Shown: one piece after another, positions 10,630 through 21,894 of the stretch
Position numbering within the stretch: the stretch's first letter is position 1
How the letters are laid out: every line of letters begins with the position of its first letter
From: Mixophyes australis
Lineage: Eukaryota; Chordata; Amphibia; Anura; Limnodynastidae
Assembly (NCBI GenBank): GCA_036250195.1
Contig: JAVHZZ010000003.1
Span: forward strand, 59,003,289-59,067,288
Length of the DNA stretch: 64,000 nt
Reading direction: 5' to 3'
The notes under the pieces: generated by a model
What the model was told of the DNA's origin: nothing
The model's input: only the letters and a program-made list of their open reading frames with translations
The model's database searches: none
Translations under genes and position numbers: made by a program

Positions 10630-10786
10630 AACATGGATTTTCCAAAAAAATAGCAAAACAAAACCAAACAAAACCAAAACCAAAACCAAAACACGCAATG
10701 TCGGTTTTGCAAAACCAAAACACGACGGTAATCCAGATCCAAAACCGAATCCAAAACCAAAACACGGGGGTCAGTGACCATCTCTA
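10630..10786. repeat. Subterminal CCAAAA-rich 3' end of hAT-B copy 1
   Basis: Short motifs AACCAAAAC, CCAAAACACG and GATCCAAAACCG are reiterated up to the terminal CCATCTCTA. Repeated short subterminal motifs are typical transposase-binding regions in hAT elements; binding here is inferred. Confidence 0.6.
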
Positions 10787-10794
10787 CATATTAT
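10787..10794. repeat. 8-bp target site duplication, right (hAT-B copy 1)
   Basis: CATATTAT is identical to 4459-4466. Confidence 0.95.
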
Positions 10795-11689
10795 ATCATA
10801 CTGTTCTTGCATTCATCCACCATCACTGGCCCCCTGATTTTTGTGGCACACCTGATTGGACACCCCTGTCTAGTACATCCAGAACCAAACAGGTCCACCC
10901 AGCACCGCCAATTAATGGCAAAGTATTTCTTACTTCTAGAACAAGTAGGTCGAGGACAATATGTTTTTAGCAAATACAATATACTTTCACGACAGCTAAT
11001 CTTATAGCGGAACTTATTGCTACATTGAGGTGGAGGCCTGCCACATCTATGGCTGTTCCCGTTCTTCGCATGTGATCTTAGGAAGAAAAGTATTAATATT
11101 TTTCCTTTATTTTAAAAAAAAGTGTCACGATACCTGCAACAAAAGAAGAGATAAGCCTTCAATATTCTGTTCCCTGAGCATGCTCAGTGTGTATATCTAC
11201 AGTTGTCAGTTTTCAGATTCCATGAGCATGATCAGTCTGTGTTCACCACTCTCCAGCTGCCTTTTATTATGGCCCTTTGCATCAGTCATGCATGTCATTG
11301 TTGGTGCTTGTGCTGCAATTTATGAGTCTGCTGCTGAACTTCCTAAGTGACTTTCGTTAACCTGACCTTGTAGATTTCAAGAACACCTGGTCACCGAAAG
11401 AGCAGATTCTCTATTGCCAGCCAGGGTTGGCACTCAGGGGCCTATTTTTGTAGCACCGCATATTATGAAAGATACTTTTCAATCCTCATCGCATTGCAGT
11501 ATCCTGATACTCCAATCCTGCTATCTGCTCAGGCCATAACAATATACCTCCGCTGGTATCAGACTATGTAATAAAGCAGGGACACCATTAATTCCCTGCA
11601 TTTATGAAAATATGTTACAAATCACTTTCACCAAAACACTTTGTCACTTGTTTCATTCTATCAAAGTACTGTGGTGTTTGTCTGTCTTG
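10795..11689. other. No gene seen
   Basis: Short open frames at 10698-11007 and 11030-11350 have no recognisable domain. Sequence around 11420-11600 looks repeat-like (GGGGCCTATTTTTGTAGCAC...), but I cannot assign a family. Confidence 0.4.
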
Positions 11690-12215
11690 TAAAATAATTA
11701 AAGCAAATTATGTGTTTTAATTAATTTTATTATTATGTTCTCACATAATGTAAACCGGAATAAATAAATCAGATGTCGAGTCAGGTTCTTTCCTGTAAAC
11801 ATCAATTGTTTGTCAGTTTCTTCATTTGTATTAGTTTTGTAAGAAATCAGCAGTCTAAGTGTATTTGACTATTCTAAAGCACACGTTGTGGTTTGCTTCT
11901 TGACAGATGATTTTTCTAATTTTTTCCTTTACATTCCTAGAGCAATCATTTGTGTACATACAATGCACGCACAGGTCAGCGGAGTTGCTTCTGATACACG
12001 CACACCTGGGTCATGAGTTTTACATCTCATGCACAACAGTCAATCTATCACTTCATTTGTCTCAACCACATGATTGTCCTGCTGCCGCCTAATTGCAATC
12101 CATACTATTCTTCACTACAATAATCAGCCTCCACTACGTACCATGCCAATCAACTACAAAACACCTTTCTCCTGCTTTAATTTTAACATGCAAAATGTAT
12201 TTTCTTAGATTATAG
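11690..12215. repeat. Duplicated block C, copy 1
   Basis: This block aligns with about 21297-21890. A core near 11925-12035 is almost unchanged between the copies: it includes TTTACATTCCTAGAGCAATC, TACAATGCACGCACAGGTC and ACACCTGGGTCATGAGTTTT. Flanks are more diverged. No frame of the core is clearly protein coding, as stops occur in most frames in both copies. Confidence 0.72.
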
Positions 12216-12267
12216 TCCTATTTTCACTACAGTATTATTTTTATAATTTTATTACTACTAGTAAATC

Positions 12268-12818
12268 CATTATGGTGGTACTCATTATACCGATGCTAGT
12301 AATTCTAACATATAATATAGCGACAAAAGAATTCAAAACAGTATGAGTCTGACATGAATCACAAGATCTCCAACCCGCCTGCCATAAATTCCGAATGCCA
12401 GCACTTCACATTTACGTCACATAATATAGTGACATTGGGATTTCCGTATTTAAAATGGCAATGCCAGATCTTGGCAACTGTACGATCTAATCTAAGGGTT
12501 AGGGTTAGAATTAGGGTTATGGTTAGGGTTAGGGTTAGGATTAAGGTTAAGGTCAGGGTTAGGCGCCAAGACTTGGCATTGCCGCTTTATATACAGAAAT
12601 CCCAATGTCACTATAATATGTGACGTCAATGTGAAGTGCCAGCATTTGCTATATTCAGAATTTATAGCAGGCGGGTCGGAGATCTTTTGTGTCTGTTTTA
12701 CAGTAAGTCTACATTTGATTCATGTCGGACTCATACTGTTCTGAATTCTTATGTCGCTATATTAGGTGTTGGAATAACTAGCACCGGAATAACATATCCC
12801 ACCCATCCCTTAGGACAG
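12268..12818. mobile_element. Fold-back element with telomere-like loop
   Basis: Long imperfect inverted arms lie at about 12268-12477 and 12563-12818. Paired landmarks include ATATAGCGACA / TGTCGCTATAT, CAGTATGAGTC / GACTCATACTG, AGTGACATTGGGATTTC / GAAATCCCAATGTCACT and GGCAATGCCA / TGGCATTGCC. The right arm has about 30 extra bases near 12695-12715. No ORF is present. It is probably a non-autonomous DNA transposon; the superfamily is not clear from its ends. Confidence 0.8.
12492..12564. repeat. Telomere-like (TTAGGG)n tract
   Basis: About twelve hexamers are present: TTAGGG plus variants such as TTATGG, TTAAGG, TTAGAA and GTCAGGG. They fill the loop of the fold-back element. The variants show that it is an old interstitial tract, not a chromosome end. 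Confidence 0.9.
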
Positions 12819-13869
12819 TACGCATAATACCGTATGTGTGGTCAACATCTTACTGCACTAATCTTATCCTTAGGATCCGGCCATTCAGACTGAGCACCAA
12901 ACACCCAGATCTTTCTGATTTGCCTACATGTGTGTTTGGCCAAACTGAGCATTGTTTCGGCAAACTGGGGCTTGGGTTTAACTGCCAGAACTGCCATGTA
13001 TAAGCCCAACATAAATAAATAAGCAGGAGCTTGTAATCCTCATCCTCCCTTCTGTTCTCCTTTTTGTTTCAATGAAATTAGACTCATCCGCTTAACTGCT
13101 CTATTGACGACACACAGGACATCACATAGATGAAAGAGTAGGGAAGGAAATGGCAATAAAAAACAAATGCTGTACAGATACCGATATGGGGCACATGAAG
13201 CAGAACCTGGTGCTAATACATACAGATATAAAATAATGTTAACTTACATTACACATGACCAACTAGTTAGTATGAAATGTAGAGTGCAGTGAAGACATAT
13301 AAAGAAAAAAACTAAAATGTAAGATTTGTTTCATACATGCTACTCTCCTGAAATGTCCAGGAGACTCCTGAATTTCGACCACTCTCCCAGATTCCACCTA
13401 TCTTTCTTATAAACAGGCCAAAGGTATCTTGATGAAACAATTTGCGTCATCAGGCCTCACTGGCTCAGGTTTCGAAGACGCAAATTGGGTCATCATGGCT
13501 CCACCCCTGCTCTGCAATGTCACAGTCATCTCATTGTACAACAAAGGGGTGGAGTCTTTGTGGCACGAATCACATCAGCACGGCCCCTGAACTTGCCTAT
13601 AGGTCCTTCCACATGGAATATCCTAAAGGGGAGGTCCCAAAAGTAATCAAATACGTTTTGTTTATCACATATTATTACACATTAGCTTCAGAGTTAGTTT
13701 TCTGTATAAAAAAGTTAGATCGTAAGTAGATGTAATTTCATTGTGAGCTGGAATTAATGTACATTCATCTATATTCCATGTTGTTGTTTAATGAACTTTA
13801 AAATAGAACAGTGTATTGAATTTGTATGAGCTATTGTTTCTGCCATGTGGGCTCAATAGAATCATTACA
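12819..13869. other. No gene seen; one dispersed-repeat patch
   Basis: Around 13340-13640 there are motifs such as CTCTCCTGAAATGTCCAGG and TTGCGTCATCAGGCC together with TTGGGTCATCATGGCTCC, which look like a GC-rich dispersed repeat with internal direct duplication. The rest shows nothing recognisable. Confidence 0.4.
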
Positions 13870-14400
13870 GACATACTAAGCTACTTAAACTGAGGAGACA
13901 AAAATATTAACAGATAAGTCAAAATAAGATTTGTACAAATTACATTTTCTGTACTATCTTAATTTTTTAATTGGCTTTAAAATATCCATCAAGAGTAAAA
14001 TGGTTATAATTACTTTCCTCCATCACTTAAGATTTTTTTAAAAATAAGACTTGACTTACTGTAACTACTTGAAAAGAGCCACATATCGTTATGAACAATT
14101 CCCAGTCAGAAAACAGGAAGTTTTATGCATAAAGACAGTAAACGTGTCTTCTCCTGTTAAAGGTAATTTAAAAGTTAATTATTGAATGTTCTGTCATTTG
14201 TGGCAGATTGTGCAGAGGATGCATTAGCAATGTTGTTATTTTCAACTGTAAATAAAGCCTGTTACACTTTGCACATTGATATGTATTATTATGTAATAAA
14301 TTATTGATCACAGGAAAACATGACCACCTTACCCGGAATACACAATGTCTTCTCAAACAATTACAGCTTTGTTAGATGACTGTAAGCACAGTATGGTAAT
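13870..14400. repeat. Duplicated block A, copy 2
   Basis: This is the counterpart of 3290-3835 in the same orientation. It conserves GTAAATAAAGCCTGTTACAC and TTATTGATCACAGGAAAAC and diverges gradually at both ends. Confidence 0.7.
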
Positions 14401-14432
14401 GCTGCCAGTATGAAATATTGTGGCGTGTGTGT

Positions 14433-14461
14433 GGATAGATGGTTAGATAGATAGATAGAAT

Positions 14462-14518
<57 letters not shown>

Positions 14519-14520
14519 AT
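14433..14520. repeat. (GATA)n microsatellite
   Basis: About twenty GATA tetramers with a few interruptions. Confidence 0.95.
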
Positions 14521-14581
14521 ATAGAGGCAGGCACAGGTCTTGATTATATAAACTAATAAACTTTAAAGTCTTCTTATGTGC

Positions 14582-14585
<4 letters not shown>

Positions 14586-14628
<43 letters not shown>
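14586..14628. repeat. (AT)n microsatellite
   Basis: An uninterrupted AT dinucleotide run directly abuts the mariner end. It probably grew from the TA target site. Confidence 0.92.
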
Positions 14629-14630
<2 letters not shown>

Positions 14631-15416
14631 TACACCAATCAGCCACAACATTAAAACCAATGACAAATGAAGTGAATAACATTGATTATTTCATTACAAT
14701 GGCAACAAGTGAACAGTCATTCGTGAAATTGATGTGTTGAAAGCAGGAAAAATGGGCAAGGGAAAGGATCTGAGTGACCAATTGTGATGGCTAGACAACT
14801 AGGCCAGAGCATCTTCAAAACAGCAGGTTTTGTAGGGTGTTCCCATTATATAGTGGTTAGTATCTACCAAAAATAATCCAAGGAATGATAACCGGTGAAC
14901 TAATGACAGGGTCATGGGCGCCGAAGGCTCACTGATGCGCTAGGCTAGCGTGTCGGGTCATATCACATAGAAGAGCTACTGTAGCCCAAATTACTGATAA
15001 AGTTAATGCTGGCTATGATAGAAAGGTGTCAGGACACATGGTGCATCTGAGACATTTTTGCATACCAATTACACCCTTTCATGGTAACAGTATTCCCTGA
15101 CGGCAGTGACCACTTTCAGCAGGATAATGCGCCCTGCTACATTGCAAAAAAATGTTCAGGAATAGAATGAGGAACATGACAAAGAGTCCAAGGTGTTGAT
15201 TTGGCCTCCAAATTCCCCAAATCTCAAACTGATCGAGCATCTGTGGGAGACATGGATGCCCCACCTAGCAACTTACAGGACTTAAAGAACCGGCTGCTAA
15301 GTCTTGGTACCAGATACCACAGAACCTTTTCAGAGTCCATGCTTCGACCTGTCAGAGTTGTTTTGGTGGCACTAGGGGAGCCTACACAATATTACACAGG
15401 TGGTTTTAATGTTGTG
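14631..15416 (+). pseudogene. Tc1/mariner element, internally deleted and decayed
   Basis: The left end TACACCAATCAGCCACAACA and the right part GGTGGTTTTAATGTTGTG match the ends of a Tc1-like family common in frogs and fishes; the last bases of the right terminal repeat are replaced by an AT-rich tract. The transposase would begin at the ATG at 14752 (MGKGKDLSD). A large deletion near 15045-15065 joins the N-terminal DNA-binding region to the C-terminal region, which keeps a recognisable WPPNSPN...IEHLW motif near 15202-15250. Stops and frameshifts are present. It is not functional. Confidence 0.85.
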
Positions 15417-16692
15417 TATATATGTATATATACATATATGATGTATAAATATCCACTTTTTCCTTTTAGAAGGTTTGATAAATTTACCCCTAAGTGTGGT
15501 TAAATGGTAGGTGCCTGTAGAGCCTCAAGAGAGCTGTAGATTTGCTACAAGTGTGGAGCTGACAGTAATCAGTACTTTGTCTAGACTTTAAATGGGATAT
15601 CTTTACTAGTACTCTACATGCAATTTATAAGGTAAGCGTGTGAATATGCACATCCCTCACACCTGTACCTAATGAAAACCCCTAACAGGTACTTATTAAC
15701 TGACATGTCAAAGGCTGCAAATATGATCCAAGAAAAATGATTGCCTGGAGGCCGCTTTATACATAATGAGGGTTACAGGAGCTATTTCAAGGTGATGCTC
15801 AAGTTCATAAAGGTCACTTACTAATTACAAAATATATGGTTGCAGAAAATATTTTTGATTGCGTAACAGAGGACACCCTGAGTACTCCTTAATTCCGGAT
15901 TTTTTAACTCTCCCTGTAAAAGAACTCCTCGTGGCCTCTAGGATTTTGTGGGTCCAGCTGGAAATGTGCATAGAGGAAACCATAAAGTCATCACTTAAAG
16001 TTTCGTCTACTACCACTTTAAGATCACTGTCTTCATTCATTTCAGTGTTTCTCTGCTACTGCTAGCTTATGCTCAATAATGTATTAATTTAATGATAAGA
16101 GTAAAGGGGACACAAGTCCTGTCTACATGACATTTTCTTTATTGTTTGGATGTTTTGCCATGCCCCCTGATACCTGATAGTGTCACACCCCCGTGTGATG
16201 TATGAGTGACATGGCAAGAGCATTTGCAGGATCAAAGTAAAAATATGTGACTTGTGTGTCCCAGAGTGCTTGGGGGGGATTCTGTATCTGAGCTGTTGTG
16301 TCAAATCTAATAATGTCCTGTTTGCAGTGTGCCTGAATTCCAAGAGATATGATCTGGAACAGAGAGCTCAAACTTAGTGACTCGCTTAGAGAGGTGCTCG
16401 CTTAGAGAAGCAGCAAGGACTCATTTTGCTATTGCATTTAATATTTACCTGAAGTGCAGGAGCAACAGAGGCAAAAGAAAGTGATAGGCTGAGAATGTGT
16501 GAGGCCCTTAATGGAGCACTACAGCACAGAAGGATCTGAGAGTGGGAAGGAGCAATATTACTCCACCAAGCGATAGTGTTAGCTACTGAGTCAAGAAGTG
16601 AGATGCCAAGGTGATTGCTACTGTCTTGTAGGTATACTAATGTGCTTAGCAGCATATGGGTGTACTGTATGAGAGCACTACAAAAACACAGT
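15417..16692. other. No gene seen; MITE end fragment near 15452-15492
   Basis: CCTTTTAGAAGGTTTGATAA at about 15460 matches the right end of the MITE at 33765-33929, so a fragment of that family sits here. Small open frames on both strands at 15825-16065 are antisense mirror frames without a known domain. Confidence 0.45.
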
Positions 16693-17024
16693 GAGCCTGA
16701 GTCACTAAGGAAAGCAAGGCAAAAAAAAGGAGTAAATGTTCTCCAGAACAAACCAGAACAAACCATGTTACAATACAAGGGGTGCAAATTAGTTTATTAT
16801 TTTGCACGTATGTTAAATACTTTCTTTTTATTTCATGTAGCACACAAACACTTGCTAGCTTTAATTTTACACTGAAATTTAAAGTTGATCTAGGACATGA
16901 CCAACCCAAACTATAATTTTGGCCCCATATTTTAAATTTACCTCCCCCTCCAATGCAACATGGTTTTGCCCAGGTGCAAAGTTACTCCTTTTTTATGCTT
17001 TGCTCTCCTTAATGACTTAGACCC
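16693..17024. mobile_element. MITE family M1, copy 1
   Basis: Inverted ends GAGCCTGAGTCACTAAGGAAAG and CTTTGCTCTCCTTAATGACTTAG enclose ACAAACCATGTTACAATACAA, AAATTAGTTTATTATTTTGC and CCTCCCCCTCCAATGCAACA. Other copies are at 24563-24884 and 61944-62260, with a fold-back derivative at 57390-57707. There is no ORF. Confidence 0.85.
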
Positions 17025-17650
17025 GGTGTCTTCCCCCTAGCAAAACTAGAAAAAGTTATACTTATCCATCCATTGCCTTTGAGCGCTGTGTTGGTGATGC
17101 CTTTTTTATCCTGTATATGAAATTGTTGCATTGTTATGTTGGAGATAGTGCCATTGTGAATGGTGAGTTGCTTTGGGCACCAAGATCTAAAGTTTAGGAG
17201 GAAGAGGCATATGTTAGAGCGAGGGTAAATGGAGTTATTGGAGGGTGGAGCAAGTGGAATCTATGGAAGGGGTGACAGAGGGAGGCAGACGTTGGGGCTA
17301 CAGAGGAAGCAGGGCTGGAGGGGTAATAGATGACGTAAAACAGGTATTAGGCAAGGATGTACTGTATGTGTGGAGAAATCAGACCACATGACTAGGTGCA
17401 AATAGAAGAAGGACTTGGTATAGGCAAATATAATAATAAAGTTACTGTTGTTGCCAGTAACATTTATGAGTAAAAATAGAGGATAAGTAGGATAGTGATG
17501 TACATAAGGATAATGCAGATAGATGTATGAATTTAGAAGAATTTAGAGGGAGACCATAGGGCTTTTAAGTGGTTTGAGTATAATTAATTCAGTATGTGTT
17601 TACAAAACAGAATAGTGATAGCACATGAGATATCAAGTAAGGATGGATAA
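17025..17650. other. No gene seen
   Basis: There is no ORF of note, and only simple purine-rich patches near 17200-17310. Confidence 0.4.
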
Positions 17651-18480
17651 ATGTGAAGATACCGGGTTTATCTGGCCCACTTCACACGGACTGGCCGCCC
17701 AGGGCTGCCTTACTATGCCAGGTAAGCCTACCCCAGAAGGTTCTCATAGTCACTCAGGCAAATGCAGTTACAAAGTATAACAATACATTTATTGTAACAA
17801 AAACAATAACTAGAATATTATATACACACAGTACATAAATGCCAGGCAGGTTCACCACATAATCTGTCCCTTACACCACCAGCTTAAGGAGTTACAGTCA
17901 CCTGGCTGTCTGGACTTGACGACTTATGGCTCTCCCAATGTATTCCACTGATAGAGAATGGCAACTCATCAACCAGACACCCTGTTGCTTCCAGCCATCA
18001 ATTCTCTAAATAAACAACATCTCCCCCCCTGGGGTGGTTCCTTACATCTAGGGTCAAATTTCCACAGTGATTCCCTGTCCCTGGGCAAACCCATGGGTCT
18101 CTCTTTCTTAAACATTGGTAAGTCCTGGACTAGGGATTTGGAGAGGGAGTGGAGATGAGCTGTTATTCCACAGTGGCTCCCCTGCGGTTTCCCAGATAGA
18201 ATGTCTCAGGCAGTCCTGTGGAGGGCAATGGGTACTAATTGGCCTTCCCCACCTCCAAATATCAGATAACAGTTAACCCCTCCTGAAATTAACCCTTTAC
18301 ACTACTTTGTGATGTCACAGGGTCCCCAGTTGTTCCGTGCATCCTGTAGAGAAAGAATAGTGGGAATGAATGCAGCCCCAGCCTCACCTGTATCCTGGAC
18401 ACCACCTGATACCTACCCATAACCCTCCTGTCTTCAGTTTGAGAACAATGCATAACAACATCACTGCAATATCAACAATA
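17651..18480 (-). repeat. Possible solo LTR or other long repeat (unclassified)
   Basis: This is a compositionally distinct, GC-richer block. Read on the minus strand it has ACAATAAATGTATTG, a possible poly(A) signal, near its end. No matching partner, clear TG...CA ends or target duplication could be established, so the LTR reading is tentative. Confidence 0.22.
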
Positions 18481-18654
18481 GACAATAAACAATATGCACA
18501 TTTACAATGAGCTACAATGTCCCCTTATCCACATGTAATTAGACACTGCAGTGGTATTTTGCTGAGCTGGGAAACAAAAGCAAGGGCTATAAAAAGTATA
18601 TCTTATAGTCCACATATTGTGAGAAACGGGGGGCAGGCTGGTTAAGGTGTTATC

Positions 18655-18906
18655 AACCCCGTTTTGTCAAGAGAAATAAAAGTGAATTAAAGTATAGTAA
18701 AGTAATATAAGTGAATAAAAGTAAAATAAAGATGAACAAATTAAAATAGATTATCAAACTCTGTGTAGGTTTCACCACTGGTCCATAGATTCTTTAGTGG
18801 TTTAATTTGCCTCTTTCTTGCTAAAGAAACCACTGAAAAAGGCACAGTGGCGAAATGTGTATTACTCTATTCATCTTTATTTTACTTTTATTTACTTATA
18901 TTTACT
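18655..18906. repeat. Inverted-repeat (fold-back) sequence
   Basis: GTGAATAAAAGTAAAATAAAG near 18710 is mirrored by CTTTATTTTACTTTTATTTAC near 18873. A second pair, TCTTTAGTGGTTTAATT / GAAACCACTGAAAAAGG, lies between. It is probably an old palindromic MITE. Confidence 0.5.
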
Positions 18907-20393
18907 GTCACACGGCCACCCCACCATCTGCCTTCCTTTGCCACCCTTTAGGCATCTGATTCCACTTCCTCCACCCTCCCATAATCCCATTTACCCTTCT
19001 ACCTAACCACATTCCCATTCCTCTTCCAACATACTTATACTTCCCATTCCCCTCAGAATAATCCCACAAATGACTTTCACAATGTTTGCCCCACTCTCCC
19101 TCCCATCGTTCCACTTGCTCTCCTCCCACATTTCCCACTATAACTGCCACTTTAACTCCACCAGTCCTTACCACTGCACACCTTCCTTCCATTACTCTAG
19201 GATAGCCCTCAACCTCTTAACTTTTAGACTTGTGCTCCTAGTAATTCACCATCAACAATGGCACTAGGATAACCTATAGTGCTCCATGGCTACGAGTGAA
19301 ATATTACTACTGTCCTGTGTTGTAATGAGACAACATATATTGAGATGTAGAGTGTTTTCATTGTGAACTGATTTGCTGCAAGTAAGTTATTTGTGATGGA
19401 GAGTATCAAGATAAAAGCCTGTAAACAAATAAAGCTACCTTATTTATTAATGCAATCATTAAATAACCTGTGCCCATTCTATATTCCATCATGAATACAG
19501 TACACTGCTACACCTGCTGCATCTGCGATGCACACGTACACTTGTACCTGTTCAGGGACACCTGTCTTACTTTTGACCCACAGGAGTTTGAGTTGGGAGA
19601 GCAGCAGCCGGGTGGTTGATTCAGTGACACTACAATGTTAGTGGTTCAGTCTAATACCCCACCAAAATTTTAAAAAACCCAGCATGGGACTCTGAATGTC
19701 TGCAGCACAGATGAGCCCATGGAACATGCAATTATTGGTTCAAGCACAGGACCATAAAGTGATACAGTTGATCTGATCAGAGAATCACCTTTGAAGCATC
19801 CATTCAGGTCATCAAGGGTCTTGACTGGGTAAATTTCCCCCCAAAATATATTTGTGAAGTGCTTGAGCACAGGAGTTTCATTCCCCTGAGAGTTGGGGAA
19901 AACAAAAGGACTCATCTTGATACAAACAAAAAATGGCCTAGCCAAGAGGGAGGATATTTCCCACCTTACAGAGAAGGTGGAGCAAAAGGAGGTAGAAGAA
20001 GAGCGAAGGAACTGAGGAGCTCATCTCAAATCTACACTACCGGTGGGTGGAGTAAACCACACCAAAAAATTACATACCTGATAGCCAGGGCAGAGCCATT
20101 TAGCAGCCATCCAAAGCACATCTACGGAGTACTGGAAACCCTGCTAAAAAGCTTTCCTGTGAAAAATGGCTGCAGATCTGCAGAGTGAGGAACACAGGGA
20201 GTGGTGTCATCTAGTACGTTTAGAAAGTCAAATCTTGGGCTGGACCTGAGGGAAAAGACCTGAGGGAGATTTACTAAATTGTGGTTTTGCAAAAAGCACA
20301 TTCATTTTGGTGGATTTATGTGCAGTTTGTAGACAGTGAGAGTTGCTAAAGGCATAACCGCATGTTTTCAATGTGCCAAGTCTGAAACAGCCA
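18907..20393. other. No gene seen
   Basis: A C-rich, CCC/TTCC-biased tract at 18910-19200 yields spurious frames on both strands. The remainder has short frames (19670-19945 minus, 19859-20188 plus) without recognisable domains. Confidence 0.4.
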
Positions 20394-20735
20394 TTCATCA
20401 TCATCATCATCATTTATTTATATAGCGCCACTAATTCCGCAGCGCTGTACAGAGAACTGATTCACATCAGTCCCTGCCCAATTGGAGCTCACAGTCTAAA
20501 ATCCCTAATATAGACACACACATAGACAGACTAGGGTCATTTTTTTTTATAGCAGCCAATTAACCTACCGGTATGTTTTTGGAGTGTGGGAGGAAACCAG
20601 AGCACCCGGAGGAAACCCACGCAAACACAGGGAGAACATACAAACTCCTCACAGATAAGGCCATGGTCGGGAATTGAACTCATGACCCCAGTGCTGTGAG
20701 GCAGAAGTGCTAACCACTAGGCCACTGTGCAGCCA
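20394..20735 (-). mobile_element. V-SINE-like SINE
   Basis: On the minus strand the element begins with a tRNA-like head (GTGGCCTAGTGGTTAGCAC, then GAGTTCAATTCCC as B box at about 20669-20682). It continues with the conserved core GTTTGTATGTTCTCCCTGTG, TTTGCGTGGGTTTCCTCC and TTTCCTCCCACACTCC, and ends in ATTCCGC...TATATAAATAAATG with an (ATG)n tail (20394-20413 on the plus strand). The core is the vertebrate V-SINE type, recognised by eye. Confidence 0.82.
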
Positions 20736-21296
20736 TTCCGTTTTCTCTTTACATGGATAGAATACAAATCATGCAATATATGAAGCTGTGGTTTGCAAAA
20801 CCGAACACAAAACCTGTCAGAAAAGGGCACATTTTTTAAAAGAGGTTCTGATAGGCGACAGTTCAAACAGCACCATCTGGCCTGTCAGAACAGAAGTAAG
20901 GCAGCACTGTCTTATTAATTATGGATGACAATAATTATTTATTTATTAAAGAAGCTAAAGTGGTGTATAGTTTTATTAAGGAGGCAACATTAATTTATAC
21001 TTTTATTATGGAGGCAAAATTAATTTATAATTGTATTAAGGCAGCAGCATTAGGTTAGACTTTTATCAAGAAGGCAATATTAATATATACTTTTATTAAG
21101 GGGCAATATTAATATATTATTGGGGCAACAATATTTGTTTTATCATTTGGGGCAATAATCATTTATTTATGATGATCTGTGATTATTGACGATAGTTAAG
21201 CCAAAAGAGAAAATATTACATTACTGTGACCAAATTGCTTTGACAATTTTTGGGTATTTTATCATATAAGTATTTTTTTATTTGCATTTTTTTTTT
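20736..21296. other. No gene; degenerate ~40-bp AT-rich tandem repeat at 20948-21165
   Basis: About six irregular units of the type ACTTTTATTAAGG(A)GGCAATATTAATT run through 20948-21165. The flanks show nothing recognisable. Confidence 0.6.
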
Positions 21297-21890
21297 GTGA
21301 AGCAATTAAAGCAAATGTTGTGTTATTTCTCCCATTTTCATGCATTTTTGTTATTGAGTTCTCACATTGCAAACCAGGATAGATGAATTAGATGTCGAGT
21401 CATGTAAACAACATTTGTATGCCAATTCCTTCATTTGTGTTAGTTCTGTAAGGAATCAGTCTTAGTTTATTTGCCTATTTCACAGCACACTCTGTGGTTT
21501 GATTCTTGACACGTGCTTTTTCTAATTTCTTCCTTTACATTCCTAGAGCAATCACTTGTGTACATACAATGCACGCACAGGTCGGCGGAGTTGCTTCTGA
21601 TACACGCACACCTGGGTCATGAGTTTTACATCTTACCTGACACCAAATTCAATCTATTACTTAATTTGTAGTTATTCCAGTCTCAAAAACATAATTCTGA
21701 TAGTGCCGCCTAATTGCATAACTACAATACCTTCTATTCTTGTTCTGTTCTAAATCAGCCTCTGGTGCATCATGACTTACCAGTTTGCTGTCGGAGCTAA
21801 CTCTTAGCCAGTGTACCACAGAGCCTGCCCCCTGCTTTGCCTTTATAATACAAAATCTATCTTTCTTACTATTATTCTTGTCTTAGTGTG
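21297..21890. repeat. Duplicated block C, copy 2
   Basis: This is the counterpart of 11690-12215 in the same orientation, with a nearly identical core at about 21535-21635 and a diverged but alignable tail (CCTGCTTTG...CAAAATCTATCTTTCTTA). Confidence 0.72.
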
Positions 21891-21894
21891 AAAA

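Larger units (their letters stand above)
4467..10786 (+). mobile_element. Complete hAT transposon, family B copy 1 (6320 bp)
   Basis: The element has terminal repeats TAGAGATG... and ...CCATCTCTA, a perfect 8-bp target duplication and one uninterrupted transposase ORF. In order it holds a GC-rich 5' end with a TATA box, a 20-unit 100-bp array, the 997-codon ORF, a four-unit 100-bp array and an A-rich 3' end packed with CCAAAA motifs. It is about 2.07 kb longer than copy 2. The 19 extra 5' units and two extra 3' units account for nearly all of this; a 5' deletion of roughly 30 bp (near 4540-4550) offsets a little. Confidence 0.96.

Noticed and set aside
10252..10698. 148-aa minus-strand frame at the 3' end of hAT-B (also 40321-40767)
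   Set aside because: It runs through non-coding tandem repeats and CCAAAA subterminal motifs; no domain.
12492..12564. True chromosome end or fusion point
   Set aside because: The hexamers are degenerate, short, and enclosed by inverted arms of a mobile element.
12354..12623. 89-aa frame with alternating Arg-Val residues
   Set aside because: It is a translation of the telomere-like hexamers in the fold-back loop.
14372..14638. 88-aa minus-strand frame rich in Ile, Tyr and Ser
   Set aside because: It is a translation of the GATA and AT microsatellites.
17651..18480. Second full LTR retrotransposon
   Set aside because: No paired LTR, no coding region and no target duplication; kept only as a tentative repeat.
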